Position numbers and translations under genes: made by a program
The notes under the pieces: generated by a model
What the model was told of the DNA's origin: nothing
Databases searched by the model: none
What the model saw: only the letters and a program-made list of their open reading frames with translations
Assembly: GCA_030950875.1 (NCBI GenBank)
Contig: JAUZQS010000004.1
Location: 1 to 9,184 of the forward strand
Reading direction: 5' to 3'
From: Mariprofundaceae bacterium
Lineage (GTDB): Bacteria; Pseudomonadota; Zetaproteobacteria; Mariprofundales; Mariprofundaceae
DNA length: 9,184 nt
Shown: one piece after another, positions 6,948-9,184 of the stretch
Layout of the letters: each line of letters starts with the position of its first letter
How positions within the stretch are numbered: position 1 is the stretch's first letter

Positions 6948-7220
6948 TCAAATACCAGTGATCTCATCGAGCTCCCCTAACGTAGGCTTATAGCCCTGAC
7001 CCTTTGTATGTGTAGCAACTGAATCCGCAATCTGCTTCATTAAATGATTGTTTTGTAAAACATATAATGTTTCTTGCTCGCGCTCCCAGTCATCTGCACT
7101 TAAAACGACAAAATCATCACCACTTCTGCGTGTTACTTTAAGCGGCAAATGCTCTGTAACCACTTGTTCAACAAATGATTTTATATTATCTCTAAATTTA
7201 TTCACACTAATACTGTTCAT
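6948..7220 (-). CDS. Phd/YefM-family antitoxin, apparently without its toxin
   Basis: YefM-type antitoxins neutralise RelE/YoeB-type ribosome-dependent mRNases by binding them, and they repress their own operon through the N-terminal domain. The 90-aa product starts MNSISVNKFRDNIKSFVEQV, the family's beta-alpha DNA-binding and dimerising fold. It continues through PLKVTRRSGDDFVVLSADDWEREQETLYVL, matching the YefM pattern, and has a polar C-terminal tail that would wrap the toxin. I chose ATG 7220-7218 because AGGTGA lies 5 bases upstream; an in-frame GTG at 7229 overlaps that site. In this family the toxin gene normally begins at or just after the antitoxin stop. Here only 11 bases (6937-6947) separate the stop from the GATC flanking the IS, and no toxin frame follows. 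The upstream promoter and operator look intact, so expression is plausible. Loss of the toxin by an IS-associated deletion is inferred. Confidence 0.86.
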   Translation of the reverse strand: MNSISVNKFRDNIKSFVEQVVTEHLPLKVTRRSGDDFVVLSADDWEREQETLYVLQNNHLMKQIADSVATHTKGQGYKPTLGELDEITGI

Positions 7221-7225
7221 ATGAC

Positions 7226-7231
7226 TCACCT
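7226..7231 (-). promoter_or_regulatory. Ribosome binding site that sets the antitoxin start
   Basis: AGGTGA on the minus strand sits 5 bases before ATG 7220. This spacing favours that ATG over the in-frame GTG at 7229, which falls inside the site itself. Confidence 0.75.
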
Positions 7232-7240
7232 ATATAACAA

Positions 7241-7296
7241 CGTACTGTAACTCCGTACATAATAGGAGAGAGTCCATACAAGTCAATGGAGTACGG
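7241..7296 (-). promoter_or_regulatory. Antitoxin promoter with repeated GTAC operator boxes
   Basis: On the minus strand TTGACT (7286-7281), 16 bp and TATTAT (7264-7259) form a strong sigma-70 promoter, about 30 bases from the start codon. Boxes containing GTAC surround it. CCGTAC (7253-7258) touches the -10 box, and CGTAC (7241-7245) lies in the leader as GTAC-9 bp-GTAC. GTACGG (7291-7296), the inverted form of CCGTAC, lies just upstream of the -35. E. coli YefM binds palindromes with a TGTACA core, and the ATGTACGG here on the minus strand resembles it. This arrangement fits autorepression by the antitoxin. The boxes are seen; the binding is inferred. Confidence 0.6.
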
Positions 7297-7334
7297 CCTC
7301 AATAAAAATGAGCATCCAAAAACAACTGCAATAC

Positions 7335-9184
7335 TTACATCAAAACGCGTTCAATACCGCCATCTTTGATTTGTTGTACAAACTTCTTCTGCCAATCATC
7401 ACCATGCAACTGTTTGATAAGCTCCACCACGATATAATCCGCTTCTACACCACTCTCACCTTCCAAGCGGCTCAAACCCTGCAAGCAAGATGGGCAAGAA
7501 GTCAGAATCTTCTGAGTACCCTCACCCAGCTCAGTCAAAGCCTGACTTGCCTCTGTCATACGCTCTTCTTTACGCGATCTGATTTTCCCAGCAATCGCGG
7601 GGTGCGCAACTGCCAATGTCCCCGCTTCGCCACAACAGTCTTGTGACTCTACCGATGGTTTGCTTAATAAGGACTCAATTGCAGCTTCCGAACCATGGCG
7701 TTTTAACGGTGTATGGCATGGCTCGTGGTACATATATTGCACCCCTTCAGCCGCATCCACTTTGACATTTTGCGTCATCAAATATTCATGAATATCAATC
7801 AGAGGAGCCCCAGGAAAGACCTCTTCCAACTGATAACGGGTCAATTGATCGTAACATGTACCACACGATACAACGACCGCTTCAAAATCCAAATAAGACA
7901 ATGCATTCTTCAAACGGTGAAATAAGACACGATTATCATAAGTAATTTGATCGCCCTTAGCATGGTCCCCCGATGCTGTACTTGGATAACCACAACACAA
8001 ATACGATGGTGGCAAGACCACATTTAGACCCAAATCATACAACATCGCCTGTGTTGCCAAGCCTACTTGTGAAAACAAGCGTTCTGAACCACAACCTGGA
8101 AAATAAAACACCGCACGGCCATTGGCTTTTTTGGGATCGCGTAAAATCGGAATCATATTTTTATCACGCGATTCAATACCCAACTGCTGACGCGCCGTAG
8201 AAAGAGGCAAACTTGGTAAAGGTCGCTCAACAAAGTTAATAAGCTGCGCTTGCACCCCATCCAAATTGCGTTTGGCAGCAGGAATATCTTTCACCAAACC
8301 AATTATTTTCGCTACCTTATGCAACAACCGATGCCCAGCATAGCCCCAACGAATCACCACCTCACGCATGATATGAATTGCATCAGGATTCTTAATCACC
8401 AGAAATGCCATGGCTAATTTTGAACCTACGTTAAAACGTGATTGCCCCTTATCTTTGAGCAAGGCTCGCATTTTTTCCGTGACCACGCCAAAATCAATAT
8501 CGACAGGGCATGGTGCCTCACATTTATGGCAAATCGTGCAGTGATCAGCCACATCATGTAAGCCTTCAAACTGCTCAAAAGAGATGCCCGCACCAGTCTG
8601 TGACTCATACAAAAAGGCTTCGATAATTGCCCCCGATGCTTGAATTTTATTGCGTGGTGAATACAGCATATTGGCACGCGGAAAATGGGTATTGCATACC
8701 GGTTTACACTTTCCACAACGCAAGCATGGTGAAATTTCTTCCGAAAGCTCTGTGAGATCAGCCGCCTCCATAATCACCGCTTCATGCTCAAGTAAATTGA
8801 AACTTGGTGTATAGGTCAGGCTTAAATCAAGTCCTGGCTGTAACTTTCCACGGTTAAACACATCATCAGGATCAGCTTTTTTCAAATAATCTGCAGTTTC
8901 TTGCAACACTTCATCACTAAGGTACTCAAGTTTGGTAATGCCAATGCCATGCTCACCAGAAATCACACCACCAAGCTCTTCAGCTTTAGCCATCACCTTT
9001 TCAACCACATGGTGAGCACGGCGCATCATCATATAATCATTGGAGTTTACAGGAATATTGGTATGTACATTGCCATCACCGGCATGCATATGTGTTGCCA
9101 CCACCACACGGCTCGACAAGACACGCGTATGGATTGCCTTAATGTTTTCCAGCAATGTTTCATTGCCACGCAAACGATCCAACA
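7335..9184 (-). CDS. FAD-linked oxidase / 4Fe-4S / CCG-domain dehydrogenase, C-terminal part (5' end outside window)
   Basis: This is probably a membrane-associated or cytosolic 2-hydroxyacid (D-lactate or D-2-hydroxyglutarate type) dehydrogenase that passes electrons from FAD through Fe-S centres. About 615 residues are visible and the frame runs off the right edge without a true start; the first in-frame TTG is internal. Numbering from 9182, the end of a GlcD-like FAD oxidase domain has HAGDGNVH (33-40) and GEHGIGITKLEYL (76-88). A ferredoxin-like module follows with CLRCGKCKPVC (153-163) and CTICHKCEAPCP (215-226), two 4Fe-4S motifs. Two CCG (heterodisulfide-reductase-like) domains come next: C364, CC396-397, C440xxC443, then C489, CC516-517, C563xxC566. 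The layout matches the large fused YdiJ/DUF3683-type proteins of about 1000-1300 aa. The substrate cannot be told from this half. The stop is TAA at 7337-7335, and I see no clear terminator before the antitoxin promoter. Confidence 0.9.
   Translation of the reverse strand, partial: LDRLRGNETLLENIKAIHTRVLSSRVVVATHMHAGDGNVHTNIPVNSNDYMMMRRAHHVVEKVMAKAEELGGVISGEHGIGITKLEYLSDEVLQETADYLKKADPDDVFNRGKLQPGLDLSLTYTPSFNLLEHEAVIMEAADLTELSEEISPCLRCGKCKPVCNTHFPRANMLYSPRNKIQASGAIIEAFLYESQTGAGISFEQFEGLHDVADHCTICHKCEAPCPVDIDFGVVTEKMRALLKDKGQSRFNVGSKLAMAFLVIKNPDAIHIMREVVIRWGYAGHRLLHKVAKIIGLVKDIPAAKRNLDGVQAQLINFVERPLPSLPLSTARQQLGIESRDKNMIPILRDPKKANGRAVFYFPGCGSERLFSQVGLATQAMLYDLGLNVVLPPSYLCCGYPSTASGDHAKGDQITYDNRVLFHRLKNALSYLDFEAVVVSCGTCYDQLTRYQLEEVFPGAPLIDIHEYLMTQNVKVDAAEGVQYMYHEPCHTPLKRHGSEAAIESLLSKPSVESQDCCGEAGTLAVAHPAIAGKIRSRKEERMTEASQALTELGEGTQKILTSCPSCLQGLSRLEGESGVEADYIVVELIKQLHGDDWQKKFVQQIKDGGIERVLM

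Noticed and set aside
7300..7334. Rho-independent terminator after the oxidoreductase gene
   Set aside because: The only inverted repeat (CTCA...TGAG around an A/T loop) has a 4-bp stem, too weak to call.

Overview
The window looks like a chromosomal piece of a proteobacterium. It has moderate to low GC by eye. The gene order grpE-dnaK-dnaJ-dapB, RpoH-type (sigma-32) promoter sequences and a large FAD/Fe-S oxidoreductase suggest a gammaproteobacterium or a near relative (for example a marine or zetaproteobacterial lineage). The genus cannot be fixed from this sequence alone.

Left half (1-4300, all minus strand): the heat-shock chaperone cluster is transcribed right to left as grpE, dnaK, dnaJ, dapB (dapB runs off the left edge). 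GrpE, DnaK and DnaJ form the Hsp70 folding cycle. DnaJ delivers substrate and stimulates ATP hydrolysis, and GrpE exchanges nucleotide. dapB is a lysine/peptidoglycan precursor gene coupled to dnaJ by a one-base TAATG overlap. Two matching RpoH-type promoters (TTGAA-15 bp-nCCnATAC) are visible, one before grpE and one before dnaK. A strong 15-bp hairpin separates dnaK from dnaJ and probably sets their expression ratio. grpE and dnaJ both start with GTG.

Middle (4300-6940): a 189-bp concentric imperfect palindrome, MITE-like in layout, abuts the grpE promoter. It is followed on the plus strand by the 5' part of a voltage-gated cation channel gene. That gene keeps S1-S4 but is cut before S5 and the pore by an intact-looking 1.9-kb insertion sequence. 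The IS has near-identical 13-bp terminal inverted repeats, its own promoter and a 579-aa IS1182-type DDE transposase, and it is flanked by GATC on both sides.

Right part (6940-9184, minus strand): a Phd/YefM-type antitoxin gene with its own promoter and repeated GTAC operator boxes ends 11 bp from the flanking GATC of the IS. No toxin follows it, so it appears orphaned. Upstream of it lies the 3' part of a large FAD-linked oxidase/4Fe-4S/CCG-domain dehydrogenase, which runs off the right edge.

The conserved chaperone block and the oxidoreductase therefore enclose a small rearranged zone (about 4300-7300). In that zone a foldback element, a truncated channel, an IS and a toxin-less antitoxin sit side by side. 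I see no convincing wholly new multi-gene system. The points most worth a second look are the palindrome, the channel/IS/antitoxin junction and the paired heat-shock promoters.
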